DNA of 64,000 nt from assembly GCF_040712315.1 (NCBI RefSeq), contig NC_134018.1:558001-622000 (forward strand), written 5' to 3'. Below the pieces are notes generated by a model. The model was not told the DNA's origin. It did no database searches and saw only the letters and a program-made list of their open reading frames with translations. This DNA comes from Castanea sativa (lineage: Eukaryota; Streptophyta; Magnoliopsida; Fagales; Fagaceae). Within the stretch, counting starts at the first letter, position 1. Every line of letters begins with the position of its first letter. A program made the position numbers and the translations under genes. Of the stretch, positions 45,737 to 58,620 are shown in pieces.

Positions 45737-46363
45737 TATATATATATAAAAGTTGAAGTGTAATATTTAATATTACTAAACTCCTGTTGTATCACCTCAT
45801 CTACCACGTCATTCGCTACACAATCATTCTTTTTCTTATTTATTTTTTATACTTAAATTTTTATTTACAATATTAAATATATAAATAAATAGATTGATGA
45901 CTTTACTCATTCATCTTGGGAAGCTTTAGCTTTACCTATAATTTTGTTTTTCTTATTCATCTACTTTAGTTTAGATATTTTTAACTAAACAATTAAATCA
46001 ATGAAGAATTAAAAACCAAAACAATGTTTATACATACCTATTTATACTATATATAATAATTAATAATGGAAGCTTTGCAATAAATTTTATAAACCACTTT
46101 TTGTGCCACGTAATTAGGATCATTTCTTACTTTTTATTTTTTTGCAATTTTTACTTTGTCCAACCTTTCATCATCTTCAACAATTGTCTTCTTAATTCAA
46201 TCTTTCATCTCTTCCAATCATTGTCCTCTTAAAGTTTTAATTTGATTCCCTTTATAGATTTTTAAATTTTATCTTTTATATCTTCTTGAATTCTACCATT
46301 TCACTTTGTTCAACATTTCATCAACTTCCACTCTTCCTCTTCCATCTTAATTTTCATATTAAA
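45737..46363. other. Spacer between the two inverted Helitron-like copies
   Basis: AT-rich, without a gene. 46141-46363 is a diverged direct copy of 49748-49915 (TTTGCAAT.TTTACTTTGTC ... CTTAATTTTCATATTAAA), showing it is part of an older dispersed repeat into which copy 2 inserted. Confidence 0.55.
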
Positions 46364-47185
46364 CTAGTTAAAGGCCCGTGCGTTGCATGGTTTTATCATA
46401 AATTTATAGAATATATATTTTATCTAATAAACAGCAATGAAATAAATAATTATTATAATAACAAAAGGAATAAATTGCATTGTTATAATAACTATCAAAT
46501 AAAAAATGATAACACCTAAATAAAAAATTATTATTTTGTAACATACTAATTGTGCTACAATGAGAAGTTTGCATCTTTGGGAATTTGTTGAATACTCCTT
46601 TGTACACTATATTTTTAGTGTGTCCTTGTTCTTGTTTGTCATTGTTCTTAATTAGAAAATTTAATGATCAATAAAAATCATGTCAAGCCATATTTAATGA
46701 TTGATGAATAAAATAAAATAAAATAACTAAATGGACAGGCTACCCTCTTTTATAGGTCAAAGTGTACAACTCTAATATTTAGCCAAAGCTATTTTGATCA
46801 GGAAAAAAAAATTTATGAACAATTTATCAACAAATTTATATCAAGACATGCTTAATAATAAGCTAAAAAGAAGATTATTCTCTAAATCAAAATTGAGAGG
46901 ATGAAAGCAACATATCACAATTGGAACCCATGTCATAAAACACAAAATAATTTAAAAAATCATGTCTAAGCTTATTTAATGATTGATCTCAAACCAAAAT
47001 CATATAAATTGGATAAAACTTAAGCAATTTTGGTTAAAGAAAAGAAAAAAAATATACAAAACCTATTATATTAAATGGAAAAAAAAAATAGAGTAAACAA
47101 ATACACACTTGCAAGGTTGTACGTAAAAGAAGAGAAAAATAGAGAAAAAAAACCATATGGTAGGTATTCATTATGAATTTTTTTT
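46364..47185 (-). mobile_element. Helitron-like copy 2, inverted
   Basis: It begins on the plus strand with CTAGTTAAAGGCCCGTGCGTTGCATGG, the reverse complement of a Helitron end whose stem has one mismatch. The next about 800 bases match copy 1 in reverse (for example GAATATATATTTTATCT, ACCTATTATATTAAATGGAA, TTCATTATGAATT). The host base next to CTAG is A on plus (T on minus), as expected. The 5' end near 47185 is approximate. Confidence 0.65.
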
Positions 47186-47199
47186 GTATATACTAGCCT

Positions 47200-47655
47200 C
47201 TGAGGCTCTTCTATTTTTTGGGTAAAGGTTAATTTAGAGCATTTATTATAATTTGATATTACTACATTTTTCAATCATAAAAAAAAACTAGGGGTGTGAT
47301 GAGTATCATGTGTGGTGAAATAATTTTTTCATCACACCCCTAGGTTTTTATTTGGTACAAACCTAGGGGTGTGATGAGTGTTAATATTTGGTACAAACGC
47401 TTAACACTCATCACATGCGTGCTCAGAGGCTTTTCTATTTTGTTGGGTAAAGGTTAATAATTTGCATCAATTATAATTTAGAATTACTACATTTTTTAAT
47501 CACAAAAAAACCTAAGGGTGTGATGAGTATTATGCATTTACAAATTAAACAATTTTTCATAACAAGACTTTTTTGTAATTAAAAAATGTAGTAATCCCAA
47601 ATTATAATAGATGCAAATTATTAATCTTTATCCAATCTCTATTCCAAAATAGAAT
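47200..47655. repeat. Foldback/MITE cluster
   Basis: A block of about 110 bases (CTATTTT..TTGGGTAAAGGTTAAT ... ATTACTACATTTTT.AATCA ... GGGGTGTGATGAGTAT) occurs at about 47210 and again at 47430. Part of it returns inverted at about 47563-47652 (AAAAAATGTAGTAAT ... ATTATTAATCTTTATCCAA). The pair 47430-47507 and 47563-47652 can fold on itself. A partial further copy lies near 48810 (GGGATTACTACATTTTTCAATCAC). Confidence 0.6.
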
Positions 47656-48144
47656 GAGTTTATTTCAAATCCAACTACTGCTACTTGACCCTACCCAAAA
47701 AAAAAAAAAAAAACACTGCTACTTGATAGGAATAAATTGCTGCAATTATTTGAATAACTTGGTTGTTGCATTCTGCCGTGTGGCTTTGGGGCCCATATAT
47801 ATCACTGAAAAATCTAAAATAAAAATCTAAATCAAACCAATCAGATTCAATTAAAAAAGAAGAAGAAATTAGAGAGAGATAAATAGAGGAGAGACTTTTA
47901 TAGGAGTGGCAGTCTTTGTTATTATGAGGAGACAATAATCCTAAACATGAAGTTATTTGAATCAATTGGGACTCAAATTTAAGAAATTAAAAAATAGAAT
48001 TCAAATTAGCAACAAAAAAAAAATACCAGCGATTAGGAAAAAAATTCAAATCTTGATAAATTTAATTGACATGGACATAGCCGTGCTTGTTGTGTCCACC
48101 ATTCCTCCACTTGGTTCTACAAATGAGTCAAAAAAATTCGAACG

Positions 48145-48222
<78 letters not shown>
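48145..48222. repeat. Uninterrupted poly-A run, 78 bases
   Basis: 78 consecutive A after GAACG. It could be the tail of a retroposed copy, or an assembly or polishing product. No target duplication or upstream LINE/SINE body was recognised. Confidence 0.85.
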
Positions 48223-48229
<7 letters not shown>

Positions 48230-48661
48230 TTAATATTTATTTTTAATGTCTTTCACCAAAAAGAAAAGTGAAACATGCAACTTACAGTGTTCCAGTTTTG
48301 TAGCTTGAAGAGACATTTGTGAGATCCCCTTGGAGAGTCTTATGAGTATTTTTGGCAAATAGAGGAAAATTTTTATGGAGAAATTCTATCAAAGTTGTGT
48401 AGGAAAATGAATAATCGAGAGAGGAAGAGAGAGAGAAGCAAATTGAAAAAAATAAAATAAGAATGAAGTGGATTCTTTGAGTGGGAAGGAATATGAAAGG
48501 TGTAAAACTTGTAACTACCCATGAGCTAAAAATATTGAATTTTCATGGTAGTTTATTGGGAAGTTTGTATTCTGTAGTGGGTTGTATGTAATTCGTGGGA
48601 GGAGTTTTTGTTTTGTAGCGGGAAGTTAAAGACATGAGGGAAGGAAGTTATTCAAACGTAG

Positions 48662-49082
48662 TTTTTGTTTTGTAGATAGTGTTTTACGTGGGAGTTAAAA
48701 AAATATTTTTACCAAGTTTTGCCCCTACTTTAACTTAGGTTGTAGGAGTATTTTGGAAAAAAGAAATCCAGTCAAATCAGAGAAAGCCCCTTAAATAGTA
48801 GTATAGATTATAAATTGGGATTACTACATTTTTCAATCACAAGAGTGATAATGGGGAGATTTAAATTTATTGGGTAGAAGTTTGAAGTTGTTTGTGTGAC
48901 TAAAATGTGGGTGTACGGCTGGGTTTTTTTTTTTATCAATACGGCAGATGTGTTTTTATAAAGAGACGTGTGTTTATTTTAATTTAATTTTTTTTAATAA
49001 ATGGATAAAGTAATTTGAAAATTTTTAGGAGAGTAGTCTTATTTTGCAGGCAACTTTTTAGTGGGAGTTAAAGATATATTTA

Positions 49083-49122
<40 letters not shown>

Positions 49123-49495
49123 TATATCTATTTAGTTTAGTTTTTTTTAATAACTATTTAGTTTTTTTTTTTTGATATTTAGATTTGTTTTTTGGATAAA
49201 TGTGGGGTGTTTAACTTATTTTTCTATTTTGATTCTTTAAAAAAAAAAAAAAAACTTATTTTTCTATTTAAAAAAAAAAAAACAATAAACGTATAGTTGC
49301 TTTGAAGAAGTGAGTTAGTGGAATAGTGTTCCTATTTTGTATGTAATATTTTAGTGCAAGTTAGACATGTACTTTTACCAGATTATCCTTTAATTTTGTC
49401 TTTACTTAAACCTAGGGGTATAGGGGTATTTTAGAACAAAAAAAAATCCGGTCCAAACAGGAAAAGCCTCTTAAATAGTAGTATAGATACACTCT
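48662..49495. repeat. Direct repeat pair ending CTTAAATAGTAGTATAGAT
   Basis: About 48662-48808 and 49329-49492 align: TTTTGTA...GTGGGAGTTA, TTTTTACCA, CCTA(C)TTTAACTTAGG, GGAGTATTTTGG, AAATCC(A/G)GTC, then CC(C/T)CTTAAATAGTAGTATAGAT. A truncated third copy is at about 49026-49085. These are likely ends of one transposon family. No ORF. Confidence 0.55.
49085..49120. repeat. (TA)n microsatellite
   Basis: About 18 TA units between flanks rich in T. Confidence 0.9.
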
Positions 49496-49747
49496 AAATT
49501 GAAAAAGTTGATATGAACAAAAAATCCAATGTTAGTTTAATTTGTGGAAGTGTGAAGGAAGTCTAAATTATTTAAAAATTGGTTTATGAAAAGGAAATCC
49601 AAAGAAGAAGAAAAAGTCGTGCTATGTGAAGAGGAAATTTAAAGAATTTAGTGTTTTATTTAAACACTAAAAGTAGTTGCTTTTTTTCTTTTTTCTTTTT
49701 TTTTTCTTTTTTTTTACACGTGTGGCAATATAAGGATTAGTTAAAGA

Positions 49748-51288
49748 TTTGCAATCTTTACTTTGTCTCAACCTTTCATCATCTTCAACAATTGTCTTTT
49801 TAGTTCATTCTTTCATCTTTTATATCTTCTTAAATTCTACCATTTCATTTTGTTCAACCTTTCATCTACTTCCAATCTTCCTCTACCATCTTAATTTTCA
49901 TATTAAAATTCTTATAACTTCATTTCCATCTCTCACTCTTTAACCTTCAAAGTTGTTCATGACAAAAAATGTTAGTACTCTCTGTTACTCTCCAATTTTG
50001 TTTCTATTTTAATGGATTTTTTTTAATCGTTTCGACCACTTTTTTTTTCACTAATGGTTCTTTTTATTATTGTTGATTTAATTGTCACATCACATTTGAT
50101 TCACTTTTTGGAAAATTTGTATTGATCTTAAGTATATTTAGATATTTTGGTATTTCACTTCCTGATCACACGTTCTTTTTTTTTATTCCATTAGTTTGAT
50201 CTGATTTGGGTTAATAATTAGTTGTTTTGCAAGTTAGAATTTGATTTTTATTTTTAGCAATCCATTTAGTCATTAAACTATGAGACTTCACTAAATTTTC
50301 TTTATTTTTTAATAATTTTGGATGTACAAATTTGTATTTGACATTTTGTAGAGAAAATATTCTTAATAGTTATATAAAAATTTAAAAGTACTCTATAGTG
50401 ACACAGACAAAAGCAAAAGTTAGTCCTTGAATGAGTGACACATTTTAGCTTTTGCAATTGTAGTATTATTATTATTTTATAAGGATGTGCATATAGAAAG
50501 TTAATTATGAGATTTTGCTAATAATTGTTTATTTAATAATTTTTTTGGGTAGACGAATTTGTAGTCTTTACTTTCTACCAGGAAAATAATCTCAATAGAT
50601 TGTCAACAACAAATTATTTTCCTAATTGGTCTAATTAATCATTGTTAACCAACAATTGATAAGACATTTTGTTTGTTTGCAAAGCATCTTCATATGGGTA
50701 TATTTTGATTCAGTATATATTTATTAATGTAATGAGATAAACAATATATTCAAGAAGAGAGATATGATCATACTTTGTATACTTTAAAAGAGATAGTTTG
50801 GATTGAGATTAAAGACATTAAAATAGAAGGCTACAAGTTAAAGTTTTATGAATGGGGAGAAAACTCTATTTTTCTCATTCCTTTCTAACTATCATGGTTG
50901 GAAAAACTTAATCCCCACTATATTCAACTATTATCGAATTGGCTCATAATATGAGTAGATGAAAATTTTAATATAAAAAGAAAGTAAAAAATATATAATT
51001 TTTTATTTATAGAGAGCACAAAATTTCATTACTTTAAAAAAGAAAAGAAAGCAATATGACATTGTTTATTTTAGGGAAAAAAATCATCGCCCTTTGTTGG
51101 CTTGGTAAAAGGTTAATATAAACAAAGAACATTTCTTAATTAATAGTATAATAAATATAAATAATTCTAAAAAAAAAATATAATACATCTAAAATGAAAT
51201 TCACTTTTGAGAAAAACATTTTGTTATGGATGACTAATCTTAATATATGATTTTATGAATATTTTATGAAATAGATTATCTATTATAT
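49748..51288. other. AT-rich intergenic DNA left of element 3
   Basis: 49748-49915 repeats 46141-46363. The rest, to the TATAT target site at 51284-51288, has no recognisable gene. Confidence 0.5.
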
Positions 51289-51939
51289 TGTGGGGACAAA
51301 AAGAACCTAAGTAAGTATTTGGGCCTTGGGCTTTATTGACGGGCGCTAGTTTGTTTCAGACTAAAAGCCCCTAAAACTGCAGGTCGGCCCATGAATCTCT
51401 CCTCGGACAGACCCGCGATGACCCTGGGATTCACCAAAAAGGTCAAGGCAGAGTTCTGGAAAAAACGTTGGTTAAGAGGGGGATTTAAGTACCCTCTAGA
51501 GGCAACGGCGTGATAAAAATATCTGTGAAAAAGGCTGCTACCTCCACATTAAAGACCCTGCACCTACCTCCTTGGCCACATTAATGGGGAAATGACCCCT
51601 GAATAGTAGGATAAAACTTTCTAGCTATTATTTAAAGACTTAAAGAAGGTGGTGAAGGTGAAGGGGCAGGGCCGTCAGTGAGCAGAAAAAGAACTAAGAA
51701 TTGTAATTTTGGCACAAAAGAGAAGCAATACATAAACCGTCCTCGGTCTACGTTCAAGGAGGTTCCCTTGTCATTTTTGTTTATCATTTGCAAAGATTGT
51801 GGCGTTCTAGCCTGTTTATCAAGTTTCCAATACCCCTAAACTAGATTTCAAATCCACACTCTACAAATCTTATTGTTTAAAGCTTATTGGGCCTGAGCCC
51901 ACGTCCATCTTTGGGTCCAGGTGTAATTGTGCCCTTACA
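51289..51939 (+). repeat. 5' LTR of element 3 (651 bp)
   Basis: TGTGGGGAC ... CCTTACA. It contains GAAGGTGGTGAAGGTGAAGGGG, in which a GTGAAG pair is reduced to one copy in the 3' LTR, explaining the 6-bp length difference. Confidence 0.95.
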
Positions 51940-51941
51940 AT

Positions 51942-51959
51942 TGGCGCTGTCTGTGGGAA
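51942..51959 (+). other. Primer binding site of element 3 (tRNA-Asp-like, weakened)
   Basis: TGGCGCTGTCTGTGGGAA starts two bases after the LTR. It is the same site as in element 2 with three or so further changes. Confidence 0.65.
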
Positions 51960-51985
51960 TCTAGTGTTAAAGGAACTGGAACACC

Positions 51986-53938
51986 ATGGCAGGCTTAGGC
52001 TCACACCATGCCGAATCTCAGGGATCGCAACTTGAAGATCTTTTCGAACGTTTTGAGCCCCGGAGGGATCGAGAGGGAAGCGTCCATACTGTATATCCTG
52101 GCGCGAGTCATACCCACAGTGGAGACAGTAACACCCATGAAGATTGTGCTAAAGCCATGCAAAAGGAGATTAATCATCTTAAGAGGAAGCTACGCCGCGT
52201 CAGACGGAGGCATTCGCCATCCTCATCTAGTCCTTCTTCAGGGAGATCCCAGGGAAGTAGTTACAGTTCAAGGCATAGGAAGCTCCCCTCCAGGGGCTTG
52301 GGGAATGATGCTATGAGCCGGGCGTTGCACCAACTCTCCAAATCACCATTCTCACGAAGGATTGAGAATGGAAGACTCCCTAGAAGGTTCACCCAGCCCA
52401 CCTTTACCATTTATAACGGCCGGACTGACCCGGTGGAACATGTGAGCCACTTTAACCAAAGAATGACAGTGCATTCTCATAATGAGACCTTAATGTGCAA
52501 AGTCTTCCCTTCTAGCTTGGGACCTGTTGCTATGAGGTGGTTCAACAGTCTTAAATCTGGATCTGTAGGTTCGTTCGGGGAACTAACTAGAGCATTCGCG
52601 TCACGATTTATTACATGCAGCAGAGTTCCTCAATCGTTAGACTCACTGTTGTCTATGGCTATGAAAGAGGGCGAGACTTTGAAAGCATACTTCGATAGGT
52701 ATTGGGAGATGTTCAACGAGATAGATGGTAATTTTGACGAGGTGGTGATCAATACTTTTAAAGTAGGTCTTCCAACCGATCATGACTTGAAGAGGTCCTT
52801 GACCAAGAAAACCGTACGGAGTGTACGTCGCCTCATGGACCGTATTGACGAATACAAAAGGGTCGAGGAAGACCAACAGCAGGGGAAGGGTAAGGCAAAG
52901 GTTATCCCGCAGGAGAGAAGGGATTTCAAGTCGGACAGATATCACAACAACAAGCCGAGAAGAGATTACTCCGGACAGTCTGGCTCGACGGCACCTCAGA
53001 CTGTTAATACTGTATTCTGAGAACTGGTGCACCAGCTACTGGAGAAGGTCCGTAAGGAACCCTACTTCAGATGGCCCAGTAAGATGGCGGGGGATCCTGC
53101 CAGGAGGAATCAGAATCTCTTTTGTCAGTACCATCAAGACGTGGGTCATACTACCGAGAACTGTCGGACTCTCTGGAACCACTTGAAGCAGCTTGTCAGC
53201 GAAGAAAAATTAAAGCAGCACTTGTACCAACCTAGTGGACAAGGCAGTCAGTCTGGCTCCAATAATCAGAGGAATAATTCGTCTCGGCCTCCTTTGGGAA
53301 CGACCAACGTTATCTTTGCTACGCCTGGCAGGACTGGCTCATGTCCCACCAGGGTGATGGCAGTTTCACACTCCCAAGTCGAGGAGTGGGGCTCCAAACC
53401 AAAGAGATTGAAGCTAAGTGTGCCCGTCTTGGGATTTTCAGAGGAAGATAAGGTTGGGACCATCCAACCCCATGATGACGCCCTAGTGGTCACTCTGAGG
53501 ATAGGGAATTATGATGTGAAAAGGGTCATGATTGATCAAGGTAGCGGCGCAGATATCATGTATCCTGACTTGTTTAAGGGGCTGAAGTTGAAATTGGAGG
53601 ACCTCACCCCTTACGACTCGCCGTTAATAATTTTTGAAGGGAAGACCGTTATACCAAAGGGACAGATTCTGTTACCCGTGCAATTTGGCTCGGAGACAGT
53701 TGAGGTGGATTTTATTGTGGTCGATGCGTATTCCCCATACACAGCCATCCTCGCCCGGCCCTGGCTGCACGCTCTGGGGGCTGTTTCCTCCACCTTGCAT
53801 GTTAAGGTTAAGTTCCCTGCGGGGGAGTACATTGAAGAGATTTTCAGCAGCCAATTAGTGGCCAGGCAATGCATATCAGCTGCAGTCCTGCATCAGGCCG
53901 AAACAGAGTCTTCGGCCTCGGCCGTAAAAGACTTATAG
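51986..53938 (+). pseudogene. Element 3 Gag-protease with one nonsense codon
   Basis: It is co-linear with the element 2 protein but lacks part of the Ser/acidic segment near residue 100. It keeps the gag domain, the CHHC knuckle (CQYHQDVGHTTENC) and the protease active site (MIDQGSGADIMYP). A TGA at 53018-53020 stands where element 2 has CGA (Arg), a C-to-T change at a CG site. After it the same frame stays open to the TAG at 53936. Apart from that one codon this part is well preserved. Confidence 0.9.
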
Positions 53939-53944
53939 CAATTA
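53936..53944 (+). promoter_or_regulatory. Putative readthrough stop in element 3 (TAG CAA TTA)
   Basis: TAG at 53936-53938 is followed by CAATTA and by pol in the same frame. It has the same position and context as in element 2. Codons before it differ (Ser in element 2, Leu here). Confidence 0.7.
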
Positions 53945-56900
53945 ACTACTCTGGATGCGCCCGACGTGGTGACAATAGAGGAGGCCATATGCGAGGACCT
54001 GGAGAAGTTTATGATATCCGATGATCCGGAAAGGTTCTTCCAGGTTGGGGTACGTTTACCACACCAAGAGAAGGTGGAATTGGTGGAGTTTCTAAAGAAG
54101 AACATCGATGTTTTTGCCTGGGACCCCTTCGAGGCTCCGGGGGTTGACCCAAGCTTCATTTGTCATCATTTGAACGTCAATCATGCTATTCCTCCTAGAA
54201 GGCAGCCCCTCGGTGTTCTTCCAGGGAGCACTCCGAAGCTGTTAAAGAAGAGGTGCTCAAGCTCAAGAGGGCTGGGGCTATTAAGGAAGTTTTCTACTCG
54301 GAGTGGTTGGCGCACACGGTTGTGGTCAAGAAGAAAAATGGAAAATGGCGGGTATGTGTGGACTTCACAGATTTAAACAAAGCTTGTCCAAAGGACTCGT
54401 TTCTGATGTCGTGCATTGACCAACTAGTGGACGCCACGGTCGGACATCCTCAGATGAGTTTTTTGGATGCCTTCCAGGGTTATCACCAAATTCCACTAGC
54501 AGCAGAGGATCAGGAGAAAACTGCCTTTATTACTCCAACAGGGAATTATCACTATAAAGTGATGCCATTCGGATTGAAGAATGCTGGGGCTACTTACCAA
54601 AGGATGATGACCAGAATGTTTGAAATGCAGCTTGGAAAGACCATTGAGATATACGTGGATGACATGGTAGTGAAGAGTAAGACGATATATGCGCACGTGA
54701 AAGATTTGGACGACACTTTTCAGGTACTTAGAAGGTACAAGTTGCGTCTTAATGCCTCGAAGTGTTCTTTTGGTGTGGGTTCTGGGAAGTTCTTGGGTTA
54801 TATGGTTACTCATAGAGGGATAGAGGTGAATTCGGCATAGGTCAGAGCTATTCAAACCTTACAGCCATCTCAGAATCCAAAGGAAGTTCAGAAATTAACC
54901 AGAATGATCGCTACTCTCAGCAGGTTCATCTCACGATCAGCTGACCGATGTAGGCCTTTCTTCCAACTGTTGAATAAGTGGAGGGGGTTCCAATGGTCCG
55001 AGGAGTGCGTTGTAGCCTTCCAACAACTTAAGGAATATCTTTATCGGTCACCTATTATGTCTCGGCCTAAAGTAGATGAGGTCCTATTTGCGTATCTGGC
55101 AGTGGCCGTCCATGCGGTCAGCCTGGTCCTCATAAGGGACGACGATGGGGTGCAAAGACCAGTCTACTACGTCAGCAAAACGCTGAATGACGCCGAGGTA
55201 CGTTACCTACTTTTGGAGAAAGCGCTTCTAGACGTAGTTCATGCCACGTGGAGGCTTCCTCATTATTTCCAGTCCCACACCGTTGTAGTTTTGACCCAGT
55301 TGCCTCTTAAGTCAGTGTTGCGTAGTGCCAACTACTCTGGAAGGGTGGCTAAATGGGGAACTATTTTGGAAGCCTTTGACATCAAATACATGCCATGTAC
55401 CTCGATGAAGGGCCAGGTTCTTGCAGATTTGGTGGCAGGGTTTGCTGAACCATTGTTGGAAGAAACTTTGAGGGAATCACACATGGATGAGAAATCAGTT
55501 GGCATGATTACGAACGAAAGACCTTTGACTTGGAACGTATCCGTTAATGGGGCAGCTAACCAGAAAGGGTCTGGCATCGGACTCGTCCTGGTATCCCCCG
55601 AAGGGATTGTCTTCGAAAAATTCCTAAGGTTGGCGTTCTCGGCTACTAATAATAAGGCCGAGTACGAAGCAGTCTTGGTCGGCATGAATATGATACATAG
55701 GATGGGCGGAAAGGAAGTTCACATGCTCTCGGATTCTCAGTTAGTGGTCGGCCAGGTGACTGGGACCATGGAGGCTAGGGACCCAAGAATGCAAGAATAC
55801 TTGACCCAGGTCAAACGTTTACAATCTAAATTCAATTCCTTTATCTTGTCTCACGTTTCTAGAAGTGGAAATACACATGCAGTCTCTTTGGCTACCTTAG
55901 CGACATCCTCGGCTCAGGGTTTGCCTAGGATTATCCTTGTCGAAGATTTGCTAGCGCCAGCTCTTACCACTGTTGGTGCAGCCCGGATCCATTTGATAAG
56001 GCCTAAACCTAGTTGGATTGATCCTATGATATCTTTTCTGAAAAACGACATTTTTTCCGACGACAAGTCTGAAGCAAACAAGATCCGTCGAAAGGCATCG
56101 CGTTTCTGGTTGTCCGAGGATTAGAAATTGTATAAACGGTCATTTTTCGGACCATATTTGTTATGCGTGCACCCCGAATCAACGAAGGCGCTTTTGGAAG
56201 AACTGCATGAGGGAATTTGTGGGAGCCATACTGGGGGAAGGTCCCTAGCTCATAGGGCCCTAACTCAAGGATATTGGTGGCCCAATATGCAGAGGGAAGT
56301 TCAGGACTATGCAAGAAAGTGTGACCAATGCCAGAGGTTCGCTCCTAACATCCATCAGCCTGGAGGAGTCCTTAACCCTCTCTCCAGTCCTTGGCCTTTC
56401 GCTCAATGGGGATTGGAAATAGTAGGACCATTTTCGAGGGCTGTAAGAAACAAAAGGTGGCTGCTTGTGGGGACCAACTACTTCACCAAATGGGTAAAGG
56501 CTGAGCCCTTGGCAAATATTAGGGACATCGATTCCAAGAAGTTCATTTGGAAAAAAATCATCACTAGATTTGGGGTACCACATACACTCATTCGGACAAT
56601 GGTGTTCAATTTGATAGTAGAGCTTTTAGGAAATATTGTGGTGACATAGGTATCATAAATAGATACTCCACTCCAGCTTATCCTCAGGGAAACGGGCAAG
56701 CCGAGGCCGTTAACAAGGTTATAGTTAATGGACTCAAGAAAAGGCTGGACGATGCGAAGGGCAAATGGGTAGAAGAACTACCACACGTTCTATGGACGTA
56801 TCGAACTACACCGCGTAGATTCACAGGAGAAACGCCATTCTCTATGACTTATGGGGCCGAGGCAGTGATACCTTTAGAGTCTGGTTTCCCCACACTAAAG

Positions 56901-57250
56901 ACGAGTACTTTTAGCCCAGAAAACAACAACGGCCTCCTGGAGAAGAGCCTAGATTTAGTTGAGGAACGGTGAGAGACAGCTATGGTCCAAATGACTTATT
57001 ATCAGCAGAAGCTTAAACGAGGGTATGATGCCCATGTGAAGCTCAGGCCACTTGCGCCTGGGGATCTGGTTCTGAGAAAAGTTGTAGGTACTGCTAGAAA
57101 CCCCGCTTGGGGTAAACTAGAACCGAACTGGGAAGACCATATCGGATTGTTTTTGTAGCAGGCATAGGGTCATATCGACTAGCTGATCTAGATGAAAAAG
57201 TTGTACAACGTCCGTGGAATGTAAACAACCTTCGAAGGTATTATTATTAA
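53939..57250 (+). pseudogene. Element 3 pol, multiply broken, RT motif A present
   Basis: Domains in order: RT with LDAFQGYHQ (near 54470) and YVDDMVVKS (near 54655), RT-linked RNase H, second RNase H (VSVNGAANQKGSG; the usual first Asp is Asn here), and integrase with an HHCC region. Breaks seen against element 2: a 1-base loss near 54211, CAG-to-TAG at 54838-54840, CAG-to-TAG at 56122-56124, a 1-base loss near 56593 inside the integrase DNG region, a TGA near 56969, and a further indel near 57135. The product cannot be made. The RT core is the useful reference that reveals the element 2 deletion. Confidence 0.9.
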
Positions 57251-57320
57251 TAAAAGGCACTTTTGTCGTTTGTGGTTTAAATTATAAATGTATATGGGTT
57301 TATCAATTACAACTCTCAAA

Positions 57321-58620
57321 ATATCAAACAGAAACTTGGTAATGCATGATCCTTGGACCACATACCTTGTGGAAATTGATATGTTCTAAAATATCAAACA
57401 GAAACTTGGTAATGCATGGTCCTCGGACCACATACCTTGTGGAAATTGATATGTTCTAAAATATCAAACAGAAACTTGGTAGTGCATGGTCCCTGGACCA
57501 CATACCTTGTGAAAATTGATATGTTCTAAAATATCAAACAAAAACTTAGTAATGCATGGTCATTGGACCACATACCTTGTGGAAATTGATGTGTTCTAAA
57601 ATATCAAACAGAAACTTGGTAGTGCATGGTCCCCGGACCTTGTGGAAATTGATATGTTCCAAAATATCAAACAGAAACTTGGTAGTGCATGGTCCTCGGA
57701 CCACATGCCTTGTGAAAATTGATATGTTCTAAAATATCAAACAGAAACTTGGTAGTGCATGGTCCTCGGACCACATACCTTGTGAAAATTGATATGTTCT
57801 AAAATATCAAACAGAAACTTGGTAGTGCATGGTCCCCGGACCACATACCTTGTGGAAATTGATATGTTCTAAAATATCAAACAGAAACTTGGTAGTGCAT
57901 GGTCCTCGGACCACATACCTTGTGGAAATTGATATGTTCTAAAATATCAAACAGAAACTTGGTAATGCATGGTCCCCGGACCACATACCTTGTGGAAATT
58001 GATATGTTCGAAAATATCAAACAGAAACTTGGTAGTGCATGGTCCTCGGACCACATACCTTGTGGAAATTGATATGTTCCAAAATATCAAACAGAAACTT
58101 GGTACTGCATGGTCCCCGGACCACATACCTTGTGAAAATTGATATGTTCTAAAATATCAAATAGAAACTTGGTAGTGCATGGTCCCCGGACCACATACCT
58201 TGTGGAAATTGATATGTTCTAAAATATCAAACAGAAACTTGGTACTGCATGGTTCTCGGACCACATACCTTGTGGAAATTGATATGTTCAAAAATATCAA
58301 ACAGAAACTTGGTAGTGCATGGTACTCGCACCACATACCTTGTGGAAGTTAATATATTACTAAGTGTCAAACAGAAATTTGGTAATGCATGGTCCCCGGA
58401 CCACATACCTTATGGAAATTGATGTCTTATCATTTGTTAAATAGAACTTTAGTTATGCCGGGTCAACAGACCTTCTACTCTGGGGAAATTAACATCTTAA
58501 ATTACTATTACTAAATGTCAAACACAAATTTGGTTAAGTACGGTCCTCGGACCACATACTTTGTAGAAATTGATGTCTTATCATTTATTAAACAGAACCA
58601 TGGTTAAATAGAATTTTAAG
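57321..58620 (+). repeat. 70-bp tandem array of element 3 (about 16 copies) with dimer remnants at its right end
   Basis: ATATCAAACAGAAACTTGG recurs at 57321, 57391, 57461, 57531 and 57601, then after one unit short by 7 at 57664 and every 70 bases to 58294. This monomer equals half A of the element 2 unit (CCTCGGACCACATACCTTGTGGAAATTGAT). From about 58400 to 58620 the array turns into the A+B dimer order seen in element 2 (GTTAAATAGAACTTTAGTTATGCCGGG between A-type units). Confidence 0.93.
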
